From positions 1-63,410 of the forward strand of contig JAIOPP010000025.1 of assembly GCA_021413845.1 (NCBI GenBank): 63,410 nt of DNA, in the 5' to 3' direction. The stretch comes from Planctomycetia bacterium. GTDB taxonomy: Bacteria > Planctomycetota > Planctomycetia > Pirellulales > PNKZ01. How positions within the stretch are numbered: the stretch's first letter is position 1; the number at the start of each line of letters is the position of its first letter. The notes under the pieces are model-generated. The model searched no databases. It was not told where the DNA came from and saw nothing but the letters and a program-made list of their open reading frames with translations. Positions 18,561 to 27,141 of this stretch are shown here, piece after piece. A program made the translations under genes and the position numbers.

Positions 18561-19409
18561 TTACCAATCCGTTAGCCGCTTACGCTTGGCAGCTTCGGCA
18601 TCGAGCACTTCGTTGATCGGCTGGCTTGGCTTCGGAAGCGGGGGCCGACGCGGAGCGCCCGAGGCGTCGTCTGCGGGTTCTTCGTCGACCTCTTCGTCTT
18701 CGGCTTCCGCGGCGATCGCGGCAAGCCGCTCGTTGGCCGATTTGATTCCTTCGAACGTGCCGCCGACGACGACGGCCAGCGTGCCGAAGATCGACAGATA
18801 ACAACCGAGGGCGACCCCTTGCGAGTAGCCCGCGCCGTTGACGTCGGGGGCATTGAAGTAGAAGGCCAGCACGGCGATCAGGTAGATGGCGCCGAGCGCC
18901 GTCCAAACCCAAGGAATCGTCCAAGCGAAGTCTTCGAGCTCGGGCTTGAACTTCGGCGCAGCGAACCACGCCGCTCCGGCGATGACGAACAGCACCCCGA
19001 ACCAACCGGTGCCGGTCGACCAGCCGAAGAGGGACATGCTGCCGCTGCGGAGCGAGACGTTCTCCAGATTTCGCAGCCGCTGGTCGTAGTCTTGGCCGAA
19101 GGCGGCTAGGTAATAATCTCGGTTAAGGCTTTGATTGGCCTGCCAAGCGACGCTGTATTGAGCGATGCGGCTATCGTAGTCTTTCTTGTCCTCGGCGGTC
19201 ATGTTGGCGGTGATCGCTTCTTGCGCGGCGGCATCGGCGACGCTCACCCCTTGTTGCTCATACACGCGCTCTTTCTTGAGCCCCCACCACGACATGACGA
19301 ACGAGAGGACGATCAGACCTGCGCCGATGTAAACGAGTCGCCGGCTGTTGGTCCGCGCCTTCTCGATGCCGAGAGTGAGCTTGGCTTGAAGTTCTTGAGG
19401 AGTCGTCAC
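18561..19409 (-). CDS. Membrane protein of unknown function
   Basis: 282 residues from GTG 19409. The frame is open to 19514, but the extra 35 residues look non-coding and carry no signal. Hydrophobic segments fall at about residues 26-42 (LVYIGAGLIVLSFVMSWWG), 138-160, 170-190 and 205-225. A soluble loop with Gln/Asn/Asp-rich helices separates the first from the rest. The C-terminus is acidic and then Pro-rich (EDEEVDEEPADD). I do not recognise the family. It is the first gene of a run with the S26-like and MOSC genes (84-base and 4-base gaps), and diverges from the MFS gene. Confidence 0.65.
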   Translation of the reverse strand: MTTPQELQAKLTLGIEKARTNSRRLVYIGAGLIVLSFVMSWWGLKKERVYEQQGVSVADAAAQEAITANMTAEDKKDYDSRIAQYSVAWQANQSLNRDYYLAAFGQDYDQRLRNLENVSLRSGSMSLFGWSTGTGWFGVLFVIAGAAWFAAPKFKPELEDFAWTIPWVWTALGAIYLIAVLAFYFNAPDVNGAGYSQGVALGCYLSIFGTLAVVVGGTFEGIKSANERLAAIAAEAEDEEVDEEPADDASGAPRRPPLPKPSQPINEVLDAEAAKRKRLTDW

Positions 19410-19624
19410 GGATGAAAGGTTCCGGAAAGAGAAGCGAAGAATGGACAAGCCACGGAAGTGCGGTGGCGTGCGCGGCCGATTCTCCGAGTTTACCCCCTTC
19501 GACACTCGATTCAAGCCGCGAGCGAGCTGAAGACCGTAAGAATCGTAAGCTTCATCGGACCGAGTTGCGCGTCGGCCGCGCTTTCGTCTCGTCGGCGCAT
19601 CGATTCCGTTCTAAAATCGACGCC

Positions 19625-20998
19625 ATGACCACGCTCCCCCGTTCGTCGCCCGACGCTTCCGATGAATTGCCTTTAATCGCCATGACCGGGGCGATTGAGG
19701 AGTCGTCGATCGGCGCCGGACCGAGCGAAGAAGACGGACGTGAAGTGCGCAACGTCGTGGCGCTGGCGTCGTACGACGTCATCTTGCGGATCGGTTGGAT
19801 CTTCAAGACCGAAAGCGTCATCATGCCCGCCTTTCTCGACTTGTTGGCGGGGCCGGGCTGGATTCGCGGCTGCCTGCTCGTCGTCAATCGGTTCGGGCAA
19901 AGCGTTCCTCCGGCATTCTTTGCGCGCCGGCTGCGCAAGATGCCGCAGAAGAAGTTGGCGCTGGCTGCGTGGACGTTTGCGATGGGCCTGCCGTTTCTGG
20001 CGCTGGCCGCGGTGTGGCATGTCGTCGGCAACGGCCCGCCGGCGTGGATGGCCGGCTTGTTCTTAGTGCTGTATGGAATCTTTTCTTGCTGCCACGGATT
20101 GAATCAGCTTTCTTATAGCACGTTGCAAGGGAAGCTCGTGCCTGTGCGATTGCGCGGGCGGCTGATGGCGCTTGCCACGTTCTCGGGCTCCGCCGCGGCG
20201 ATCGTGTTTGCGTGGTGGCTGATGGGAGACTGGCTGCAACGCTCCGACGGCGGCTTCACCTATATTTTCGGCTTCACCGGATTGATGTTCGCCGGCGCGG
20301 CGGGCTTGGCCTTGTTCATTCGCGAACATGCCGACGATCACGAACGCCGAGGCGAAGTCGTCGACCATCCTCTGCGAGGTGCGTGGGATGTCTTGCGTGA
20401 GGATGCGAACTTCCGCAAGCTTGCGGTCGTCGTGATGTTTTCGGTCGTCGGCACGGTCTTGTTCCCGCACTATCAGGCCATGGCCCGCGAGGAACTGCGC
20501 CTGACGGGAGAGAACTTGATGATCTGGGTTATCGTGCAGAATGCCGCGGTCGGGATGTTCGGCTTGCTGTTGGGTTGGGTGATCGAGCGGCGCGGAGAAC
20601 GGCTCGGCTTGCGCATCGCAGTGTTTTGCAACGCGCTCGCGCCGCTCGCGGCGCTGGGGATCGCCTCGTTGAACGTTGACGAAGGGCGGCGCTGGTTCTG
20701 GGTCGTGTTCATCCCGCTCGGCATGACTCCGATCTCGCTCAAGACTATGGTCGGCTACACGCTCGAGATTGCGCCGGAGCACGATCACCCGCGCTATCTC
20801 AGCACGTTGAGTTTGTGCCTTGCTGTGCCGTTTTGTTTTTCGCCCCTCGTGGGCTGGTGCGTCGATCTGTTCGGCTACGAGCGCGTGTTCGTCGGAGGAG
20901 CCGCGTGTATTGCACTGGCCGGAGTCTTAACGTTCGGGCTCATCGAGCCGCGCCACGCTCGCCGTGCCCCGTTGCCGGATTCGAGCACGATCGTTTGA
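19625..20998 (+). CDS. MFS transporter
   Basis: 457 residues from ATG 19625. The frame is open 213 bases further upstream, but that part is low-quality coding and overlaps the divergent gene's promoter. About twelve hydrophobic helices are visible. Between helices two and three lies ARRLRKMPQKKLALAAW, and after helix five RLRGRLMALATFSG, which are MFS cytoplasmic-loop patterns. Helices are rich in Gly and Trp. The final helices contain FSPLVGWCVDLFGYERVF. The N-terminal 55 residues are hydrophilic and acidic. Substrate cannot be inferred from neighbours, though a sugar-isomerase-like gene follows 214 bases downstream on the same strand. Confidence 0.82.
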   Translation: MTTLPRSSPDASDELPLIAMTGAIEESSIGAGPSEEDGREVRNVVALASYDVILRIGWIFKTESVIMPAFLDLLAGPGWIRGCLLVVNRFGQSVPPAFFARRLRKMPQKKLALAAWTFAMGLPFLALAAVWHVVGNGPPAWMAGLFLVLYGIFSCCHGLNQLSYSTLQGKLVPVRLRGRLMALATFSGSAAAIVFAWWLMGDWLQRSDGGFTYIFGFTGLMFAGAAGLALFIREHADDHERRGEVVDHPLRGAWDVLREDANFRKLAVVVMFSVVGTVLFPHYQAMAREELRLTGENLMIWVIVQNAAVGMFGLLLGWVIERRGERLGLRIAVFCNALAPLAALGIASLNVDEGRRWFWVVFIPLGMTPISLKTMVGYTLEIAPEHDHPRYLSTLSLCLAVPFCFSPLVGWCVDLFGYERVFVGGAACIALAGVLTFGLIEPRHARRAPLPDSSTIV

Positions 20999-21212
20999 AC
21001 TCGCCGGCGCGCAGAAAAGCAAGATCAAGATTCAGCGAGTTTTTCTATGATTCGGCAGAAGAGTGCCGGCATCCTTCACGTCGCTTTACAGAACCACGAC
21101 CATGCGAGATACTGGCTCGCACATGAGGGAATGTGGTTCGCAAGCGCCGCTGATGTTATGCCTCGGCGCGAATCTCAGTGAGCCGATGAAGAGTTTGTAG
21201 GAGCGCACACGG

Positions 21213-22031
21213 ATGGCGGTGTTGTCGATAAGCGAGCTGACGACCTTTCGTTGGTCGTTCGAGGAAGACGTGGCGCAGGTGCGCGAGGCGGGATTTCGCG
21301 CAATCGGCGTTTGGCGACAAAAACTCGCCGAATACGGCGAAGCGAAAGGGATCGAGCTACTGCGCAAGTCGGGGCTCGCCGTTTCGAACCTGCAATGGTG
21401 CGGCGGCTTCACGGGCAGCGACGGCCGGTCGCATCGCGATGGCCTGGAAGATGCCCGCGAAGCGATCGAGCTCGCCGCGGCGTTGAACGCCGGCTGCCTG
21501 ATCGTCTACAGCGGCGCACGAGGCGGTCATACCTTTAATCATGCCAAGCGGTTGCTGCGCGACGCGCTCAAGGAGCTCTTGCCGATCGCACGAAAGCACA
21601 AAGTAACGCTGGCATTGGAGCCGATGCATCCGGATGCGTCGGCGGAATGCACGTTTCTCAACGACCCGCTCGATGCCTTATCGTTGATCGAAACGTTTCA
21701 CGATCCGCATTTGAAGCTCGCTTTCGATACTTACCACATCGGCTTGCTGCCGGACTGGCAAGCGAAGTTGAAGGCGGTAGCCGAGCATATCGCGGTCGTG
21801 CATCTCGGCGACGGCACGGCCCCGGTCGATCGAGAACAAGTGCGCACGCGGCTTGGCGAAGGGATCGTGCCGTTGCAGGAAATTCTCTCGGCATTGCAAA
21901 CCGCCGGCTTCGACGGTTATTACGACGTCGAACTCGTGGGGATGAACTCGGAACCGGCGCGCTATCCGGAACTGCTCGCGCATTCGCGCGATGCGTTCAC
22001 GCGCCTGACGACGCTCGTGCAACTACCTTAA
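21213..22031 (+). CDS. Sugar phosphate isomerase/epimerase-like TIM barrel
   Basis: 272 residues; ATG 21213 with AGGAG upstream. Xylose isomerase-like TIM-barrel metal ligands are in place: the Glu in LALEPMHP, the Asp/His of LAFDTYHIG, the His of VVHLGDG and a C-terminal Glu in YYDVELVGM. This AP-endonuclease-2 superfamily includes keto-sugar epimerases, myo-inosose dehydratase and hydroxypyruvate isomerase; planctomycetes carry many. Cytosolic. The specific substrate is not readable. It ends 44 bases before the convergent spermidine-synthase-like gene. Confidence 0.87.
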   Translation: MAVLSISELTTFRWSFEEDVAQVREAGFRAIGVWRQKLAEYGEAKGIELLRKSGLAVSNLQWCGGFTGSDGRSHRDGLEDAREAIELAAALNAGCLIVYSGARGGHTFNHAKRLLRDALKELLPIARKHKVTLALEPMHPDASAECTFLNDPLDALSLIETFHDPHLKLAFDTYHIGLLPDWQAKLKAVAEHIAVVHLGDGTAPVDREQVRTRLGEGIVPLQEILSALQTAGFDGYYDVELVGMNSEPARYPELLAHSRDAFTRLTTLVQLP

Positions 22032-22075
22032 CGCGGTACGCTATTGCCTCGAGGCTTCGCTTGCTGCCGACTGCT

Positions 22076-24172
22076 TTAATGCAGCAACACTTGCCGCAAG
22101 CTGCCGAAGTCATCGGTCCAGAGAATCGGGTCGAGCTTCGAAGGGATCGGCCGGAAGTGGGCCGTCGCTTGCGGGTCGTTTAAGAACTGCGTGTTGCGCG
22201 TCAAGATGAGCCAATCGGAGCGTTGCATGGATTTGCTCCGATCTTCGGCGCTTCCTAACGAGCGAATCTGCAACTGCAACTCCGCGGCATGCGCTCGCAC
22301 GACCGGCGCCAGATCGACGTTGTCGTTCGAGATGTTCATCACGATCATGCCTCCTTCGGCAAGATGCGCGTCGTAGGTGCGGAAGCACTCGCGAGTCAAT
22401 AAGTGCATCGGCACGGCATCGCCGCTGAAGGCATCGATCACGAGAATATCGAACTTCTGCGAGCCCGAGATCAGTTCGCGCTCTAAGCAGACGCGCGCAT
22501 CGCCGAGCACGATCTCGTTCGACGCGCGGCTGTCGCGCAGGAACGAGAAGTATTGCTGAGCCATGCGAATCACATCGGGATTGATCTCGTAGTAGCGGAT
22601 CGAATCGCCGGCCTGTCCATAGGCGGAGATGACGCCCGCCCCGAGCCCGACGACGCCGATGCGCAGGTTGCGTCGGTCGGCTTCGGCTGATGCGCGGCGA
22701 GGATGCAAGCTCGCGGCGACGGCGAAGCCGCTGTCGGGCCCATAGTACGAGGTCGGCATGCGGCGCAAGGCTTCGTTCGTGAACTGCACGCCGTGGACGA
22801 TCCGGCCGTGAACCATTGCGACTTGCGGGCCCACGGCATCGCTTTCGCGATTGACGATCTTCAGCACGCCGTAGAAGTTGCGAGCCGCGGTGATCTCGGT
22901 CGCATCGGCGGCGAACGCTTGTTTGCCGAGCGCAGCGCAAAGAGCCATGCAAGCGCAGCCCAGGCTGCACCAGACCCAAAACGGCTTCAATCGATACAGC
23001 GGAGAGCGTGCATCGCGCTCCAGGCATACGAGCAGCAGCACGCAAGCCGCGGCGAGCCCGAGTTGGTATTCGACGTAGCCGCTGAAGAGGCGCGGAGCGA
23101 CGAGCGCGGTGAGCAACCCCCCGAGCGCACCGCCGACGGAGATGAGCAGATAAAACAACGTCAGATGCGAAGGATGCGGTTTCGCCCGGACGAGCTCGCC
23201 GTGGCAGGTCATGCAGACGGCGAACAGCGCGAGGCCGTAGACGACGAGTTGCGTGTCGTGTCGAAACATCGGGCTGTTGTCGACGACGTACCAAGCCGCA
23301 CAGGTCGACAGAGCCAACAACGGCCCGAAGACATCGCGGCGATACCAGCGCGGCGCATCGAATGTGAGAATGAACGAGATCAAATAGATCGCCAGCGGCA
23401 CGATCCAAAGAAACGGCGTGACCGCGACTTGCTGGCAGATTTGATTCGTCGTCGCGAGCAGCATGACGGAAGCGGTGCAAGCGAGCAGAATCCAGAGCAG
23501 CTTCGTGCCGCTGGAGACCGCCGCCGGCGCACCGGCTTGCGCACGCACGAGCGTAGTAGCGGCGCTGCTGGATAGCGGTGCTTCGGTTTTCGAGAAGCGG
23601 ATCAGCTTCACGGCGTTCCAGCCGCAGACGAGCGTGAAGGCCGAGTAGAGCATCGACCACACCGCGGCTTGCGTGCCGAGCTTCAACGAGGGTTCGACCA
23701 GCAGCGGGTAGCTGAGCAGCGCCAACAGCGAGCCGAAGTTCGACAGTGCATACAGGCGGAACGGCGAGCGGTTCGGATATTCGCGTGCGAACCAGCTTTG
23801 CAACAGCGGGCCGGTCGTCGAGAGCAAAAAGTAAGGAATGCCGATCGTGTTGACGAGCAGCAGCAGAATACGCCACGACGGCGACTCTTCGCCGCTCGGC
23901 TTCCACGAGTCGTCCGGCACGATCGGCAGCATGACGAGCGACGCTAAGAGCAAGATGAGATGCACGATCCCTTGCGTGCGGGGCTTCATGCGCGTGGTGG
24001 CGAAATGCGCGTAGCCGTAGCCGGCGAGCAACAGCATTTGGAACATCAACATACAGGTCGTCCACACGCCGGGACTACCGCCGAACCAAGGCAAGATGTA
24101 TTTGCCGATCAGCGGTTGCACTTGGAAGAGCAGGAACGCACTGAGGAAAATCGTGACGGCGAAACGGAACAT
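22076..24172 (-). CDS. Membrane-anchored spermidine synthase-like protein (paralogue 1)
   Basis: 698 residues; ATG 24172 preceded by AAGG at suitable spacing. The first 430 residues contain about twelve transmembrane helices, beginning with FLLFQVQPLIGKYILPWFGG, a signature of fused spermidine-synthase proteins. The last 200 residues are a Rossmann domain with a VVGLGAGVISAYG nucleotide loop, YYEINPDV, VLGDARV and IDAFSGDAVPMHLLT, as in spermidine synthases. No reaction has been firmly assigned to the fused family as far as I know, so polyamine synthesis should not be assumed. A clear paralogue lies at 37727-39937. Confidence 0.85.
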   Translation of the reverse strand: MFRFAVTIFLSAFLLFQVQPLIGKYILPWFGGSPGVWTTCMLMFQMLLLAGYGYAHFATTRMKPRTQGIVHLILLLASLVMLPIVPDDSWKPSGEESPSWRILLLLVNTIGIPYFLLSTTGPLLQSWFAREYPNRSPFRLYALSNFGSLLALLSYPLLVEPSLKLGTQAAVWSMLYSAFTLVCGWNAVKLIRFSKTEAPLSSSAATTLVRAQAGAPAAVSSGTKLLWILLACTASVMLLATTNQICQQVAVTPFLWIVPLAIYLISFILTFDAPRWYRRDVFGPLLALSTCAAWYVVDNSPMFRHDTQLVVYGLALFAVCMTCHGELVRAKPHPSHLTLFYLLISVGGALGGLLTALVAPRLFSGYVEYQLGLAAACVLLLVCLERDARSPLYRLKPFWVWCSLGCACMALCAALGKQAFAADATEITAARNFYGVLKIVNRESDAVGPQVAMVHGRIVHGVQFTNEALRRMPTSYYGPDSGFAVAASLHPRRASAEADRRNLRIGVVGLGAGVISAYGQAGDSIRYYEINPDVIRMAQQYFSFLRDSRASNEIVLGDARVCLERELISGSQKFDILVIDAFSGDAVPMHLLTRECFRTYDAHLAEGGMIVMNISNDNVDLAPVVRAHAAELQLQIRSLGSAEDRSKSMQRSDWLILTRNTQFLNDPQATAHFRPIPSKLDPILWTDDFGSLRQVLLH

Positions 24173-24559
24173 GACGAGCCTTCATGTGGGCGCACGCGCT
24201 GGGCATAGATTGATGCTTTTACGCGCTGGAAAACGGAGCCGCGACGGCTGCCGTAGCTCGAAAAATATAGGTTTCGTTCCGGGAGCGGCCGCCAAAGTTT
24301 TTGCGAGCTAACTTGGAACGGGAATCGCCGGCGCCGCGATCGCTCGACGAAGCGTGGAAAACAACCGACGAGTGCCCGACGGTACGACCGCTACGACACG
24401 CATTTTCGGCCGCGCAATAATCGGCACCATGCGCAACCACGGTACGCTTTGCGTAGGGTTCCGAAATCCACATCCGTCCTAGCGATTCGTGACCTATGTT
24501 TTCAGTAGACGTACCGTGTATGCGCTAAAAACGAACTTTTCCAGACCGGAAAAATAGCC
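24173..24559. other. Intergenic region upstream of the Tad locus
   Basis: These 387 bases hold no ORF I would defend. Near the right end, AACTTTTCC (24534-24542) and CCGGAAAAAT (24546-24555) form an imperfect inverted repeat (TTTTCC, 5 bases, GGAAAA). It resembles the CGGAAAA iterons near 3.5 kb and could be the operator of the pilus operon. No convincing -35/-10 pair was found. Confidence 0.35.
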
Positions 24560-24667
24560 ATGTATCCGACCTTGCCGCTCGAACCGGCCGCCGTCGTTCA
24601 AGTCGTGACGGCCTTGTTCACCCTGTTTACGACGCTGTTCACCTGCATGTTTTGCCTCCGCGGATAA
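24560..24667 (+). CDS. Putative 35-residue hydrophobic peptide at the head of the Tad locus
   Basis: ATG 24560 to TAA 24665-24667. The product starts MYPTLPLEPAAVV, then has one hydrophobic stretch (VVTALFTLFTTLFTCMF), and ends CLRG. It sits directly upstream of the prepilin peptidase, where Flp pilin genes often lie, and is about Flp size after processing. It lacks the Flp features: no Lys/Arg-rich leader, no Gly cleavage site followed by Glu and Tyr. Only weak GGAAAA lies upstream as a ribosome site. It may be a small membrane protein of the machine or chance. Confidence 0.3.
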   Translation: MYPTLPLEPAAVVQVVTALFTLFTTLFTCMFCLRG

Positions 24668-24671
24668 TCCT

Positions 24672-24690
24672 GAGCGGCGACTTGCCGCTC
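24672..24690. other. Perfect 7-bp hairpin between the 35-codon ORF and prepilin peptidase gene
   Basis: GAGCGGC (24672-24678) and GCCGCTC (24684-24690) are perfectly complementary around a 5-base loop. On the plus strand it is followed by GTTAAAAAAC rather than a T-run, so it is not a classical terminator for the Tad genes. It could be an RNA-processing or stability element that sets expression of the two flanking genes apart. Confidence 0.35.
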
Positions 24691-24723
24691 GTTAAAAAAC
24701 TTCGAAATGGGACGCTCAATACG

Positions 24724-25290
24724 ATGTTCGATTTTCATGAAATCTTCTCCGCCGTCGTACGACACTGGCCCATCTGGGTTGTGACGACGACGCTCGTCGT
24801 CGCGGCCGTCATCGACGGCATCCAGTTGAAGGTGCCGAATTGGATCACCTTCCCGATGATCATCGCCGGTTGGGTCTACAGCTTCGCCTACTTCGGCTGG
24901 GCCGGGTTCGGCTGGAGCATGCTCGGCACCGTGGTCGGGTTGGCTCTGTTGATGCCGGCGTATGCCATCGGTGGCATGGGTGCCGGCGATGTGAAGCTCT
25001 TGGCCGGCATCGGGGCCTGGATCTGGACGATGGACACGCTCTATGCGTTTTGCTGGACCGCGGTGTTCGGCGGCGTCATCGCCGTGCTCATGGTCTGGTA
25101 TCGCAAAGCTTGGGAAAAGCACAGCACGCAGTTCTTCGCGATCATCAACGAAGTCGTAGCGATTAAGGATCCGGAACAACTCGCGACGATCGCCGCCGAA
25201 CGGAAGCCGCGCATGCTGCTGCTGCCGTACGGAATTCCGATGGCGATCGGCACGATCTTCTACTTCGCAATGTCGGGAATGTTGATATGA
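24724..25290 (+). CDS. cpaA: Prepilin peptidase, A24 family (CpaA/TadV-type)
   Basis: 188 residues from ATG 24724, chosen because the first membrane helix starts soon after; upstream in-frame residues look non-coding. The two catalytic aspartates of type IV prepilin peptidases are D31 (VIDGIQLKVPN) and D89 in GMGAGDVK (84-91). Five to six membrane helices are present and the N-terminal methylase domain of PilD is absent, as in CpaA/TadV. It should cleave the leader of Flp-type pilins and TadE/F pseudopilins at the inner membrane. A 40-residue cytosolic loop (about 120-160) is longer than usual. Its stop overlaps the TadE start (ATGA), so they are coupled. Confidence 0.9.
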   Translation: MFDFHEIFSAVVRHWPIWVVTTTLVVAAVIDGIQLKVPNWITFPMIIAGWVYSFAYFGWAGFGWSMLGTVVGLALLMPAYAIGGMGAGDVKLLAGIGAWIWTMDTLYAFCWTAVFGGVIAVLMVWYRKAWEKHSTQFFAIINEVVAIKDPEQLATIAAERKPRMLLLPYGIPMAIGTIFYFAMSGMLI

Positions 25291-25808
25291 GCCTAGTCAC
25301 CCCCAATTCGACGAGTACGCTAGCGGCCCTCGCCGGCGCTAGAGGCACCTGGCAACTCGAAAAGTTTTCCCAAACCTCCGCTGGGAAGTTGGAGAAACTT
25401 TACCGGTTGTGCCGAAAACAGAGACGGGGTGCTGCCGTCGTCGAGTTCGCAGTGGTGGCGCCGATTTTCATCATGCTGGTGTTCGGCATGATCGAATATG
25501 GCCGGATGGTAATGGTTCAGCAGCTGATCGTGAATGCGGCAAGAGAAGGGGCGAGGGTCGGAGTTCTCGACGGCGCCACGACTTCCAACGTCACGTCGAC
25601 CGTGAATTCCTACCTGACGAATGCTTCGATTTCAGGCGCGACTGTGACGGTTAGTCCTAGTCCGCCTAGTTCTGCCGGATATGGCGCACCCGTGACTGTT
25701 ACCGTCTCAATTCCTTTCAATCAAGTCAGTTGGTATCCGTCGCCAATGTACTTAGGCGGGAAGACATTAACGACAACAACCGTTATGCGTCGGGAGACAG
25801 TTCAATAG
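25287..25808 (+). CDS. tadE: TadE-family pseudopilin
   Basis: 173 residues; start overlaps the cpaA stop. Residues 46-75 are the TadE signature: a basic CRKQRRG, then AAVVEFAVVAPIFIMLVFG and IEYGRM. An AAREGARVGVLDGAT stretch follows, typical of TadE/TadG-like proteins. The 45-residue N-terminal extension is longer than in most members, but no better start with coupling exists. It should be processed by CpaA and act as a minor pilin or pilus-assembly protein. No TadF or TadG gene follows; CpaB is next. Confidence 0.9.
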   Translation: MSLVTPNSTSTLAALAGARGTWQLEKFSQTSAGKLEKLYRLCRKQRRGAAVVEFAVVAPIFIMLVFGMIEYGRMVMVQQLIVNAAREGARVGVLDGATTSNVTSTVNSYLTNASISGATVTVSPSPPSSAGYGAPVTVTVSIPFNQVSWYPSPMYLGGKTLTTTTVMRRETVQ

Positions 25809-25875
25809 CGTTGTGCCGGACGATGCGTTGATAGCACGAACGACAGTCGCGACGAACGTAACGGAGAGTTAAGCC

Positions 25876-26982
25876 ATGCGTCCAAAATCCTTAATGCTGT
25901 TAGCCATGGCGCTCGGTTGCGGCCTGATTGCCGCGATCGGCATCAACCAAATCATGGCGCGCCCCTCGAACGAAGTCGAAACGACTTCGATCGTCGTGGC
26001 GAAGCGCGAAATCCTGAAGGGCGACCTGATCAAGCCGGACGACATTCGGCTGCAGGAATGGCGCAAAGACGCAATGCCCGAAGGGGCGATCGAGAAGATC
26101 GAAGACCTGCAAGACAAACGCGTCCGCTCGTCGATCATTCCGGGCGAGCCCTTGCTCATGGGCAAGCTGCTCGACGACAAAGGGGGGAACATCGAAATTC
26201 CCGCCGGCATGAAAGCCGTCACGGTCAAGGTCGACAACGTCAGCGGATTAGGCGGACTCGTTAAGCCGGGCGACAACGTCGATGTGCTGGTGCATGTCGT
26301 CGCCGATCAGCAACGCGGCATCATGGCGACCACGACCAAACGCTTCTTGGAAAACGTCAAGGTCTTAGCCGTCGACGACGTTACCGAACGCCCGACTGCC
26401 GGCGAACCGTCGATCGCCGCGAAAACGGTTTCGTTGCTCGTCAGCCCGAAGGATGCGATGCGTACGACGCTGGCCTCGGAAATCGGGACCATCCGGTTGT
26501 TGATGCGGAGCGCGAAAGATCAAGGAGATTCGGGCGAACAAGGAGTCGGCGACGGTGGCGTAGGCATCGCCGATGTACTGGGTGGTCAGTCGGGCTCCGG
26601 CACGGCTGCCGCTGCCGGTGCGGGCGGCTCGGCCCTACCGCCGGGAATCACTCCGCTGCCGCCGGTAGCGGAAGGGGACGGAGTCGGCGAGGCGCTGAAC
26701 AAGGGTTTCACCTCGCTCGGCGACTTGCTCAAGGAAATGCAAAACGCGCGCGTCAACGGCCCGCCGCCGGAAAAGAAGACTTGGAAAGTGTTGTTGATCG
26801 AAGGACCGGAAGCGAAGGAAGTGGAATTCAGCGCAGGCTCGCGGATCGCGCGCACGGTCGGTGGTTTGGAAAGTGCGCCACCGGCCGCAGCCCCGGCGGC
26901 TCCGATTCCGGCCGCACCGCCGGTGAGCCTCGGCTTGCCGCCGGAAGACCCGATCGACCGCCAGCCGGATGTCGTGAACTGA
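25876..26982 (+). CDS. cpaB: CpaB/RcpC Flp pilus assembly protein
   Basis: 368 residues, ATG 25876 with GGAGAG upstream, 67 bases after tadE. One N-terminal membrane segment is followed by an SAF domain (about 37-105: VVAKREILKGDLIKPDDI, PGEPLLMGKL). Then comes the RcpC/CpaB domain (AGMKAVTVKVDNVSGLGG, VKPGDNVDVLVHV). The C-terminal third is Gly/Ala/Pro-rich and ends PPEDPIDRQPDVVN, likely a flexible periplasmic tail. CpaB is a periplasmic partner of the secretin in Tad machines. Position immediately before cpaC is the conserved gene order. Confidence 0.92.
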   Translation: MRPKSLMLLAMALGCGLIAAIGINQIMARPSNEVETTSIVVAKREILKGDLIKPDDIRLQEWRKDAMPEGAIEKIEDLQDKRVRSSIIPGEPLLMGKLLDDKGGNIEIPAGMKAVTVKVDNVSGLGGLVKPGDNVDVLVHVVADQQRGIMATTTKRFLENVKVLAVDDVTERPTAGEPSIAAKTVSLLVSPKDAMRTTLASEIGTIRLLMRSAKDQGDSGEQGVGDGGVGIADVLGGQSGSGTAAAAGAGGSALPPGITPLPPVAEGDGVGEALNKGFTSLGDLLKEMQNARVNGPPPEKKTWKVLLIEGPEAKEVEFSAGSRIARTVGGLESAPPAAAPAAPIPAAPPVSLGLPPEDPIDRQPDVVN

Positions 26983-27141
26983 GTAGGAATGCCGTAAGAG
27001 TTACGAAGCAGGACGGAAGAGCAGAACGGAAGAGACGGAGCTTAACACCAAGGATCTCAGTCGAGACGTAAGTTCGCCGATCGACGAACGAACGAACCGA
27101 CTGAACTGCCCGCCGACTAGGGCCCATAAGGAAGATCAAGG
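26983..27141 (+). promoter_or_regulatory. Purine-rich leader before the secretin gene
   Basis: This 159-base gap inside the Tad operon is unusually purine-rich. It contains a duplicated CGGAAGAG (near 27014 and 27027) and a short CGAA run (ACGAACGAACGAAC near 27084-27097). AAGGAAGATCAAGG just before ATG 27142 provides the ribosome binding site. No terminator or RNA motif is evident. Confidence 0.3.

Noticed and set aside
22110-24065. 651-codon minus-strand open frame in a second frame
   Set aside because: It overlaps the spermidine-synthase-like gene in the same orientation with Arg-rich nonsense composition.
27084-27097. CGAA tandem run as a CRISPR or microsatellite
   Set aside because: Only about three units; too short to mean anything.
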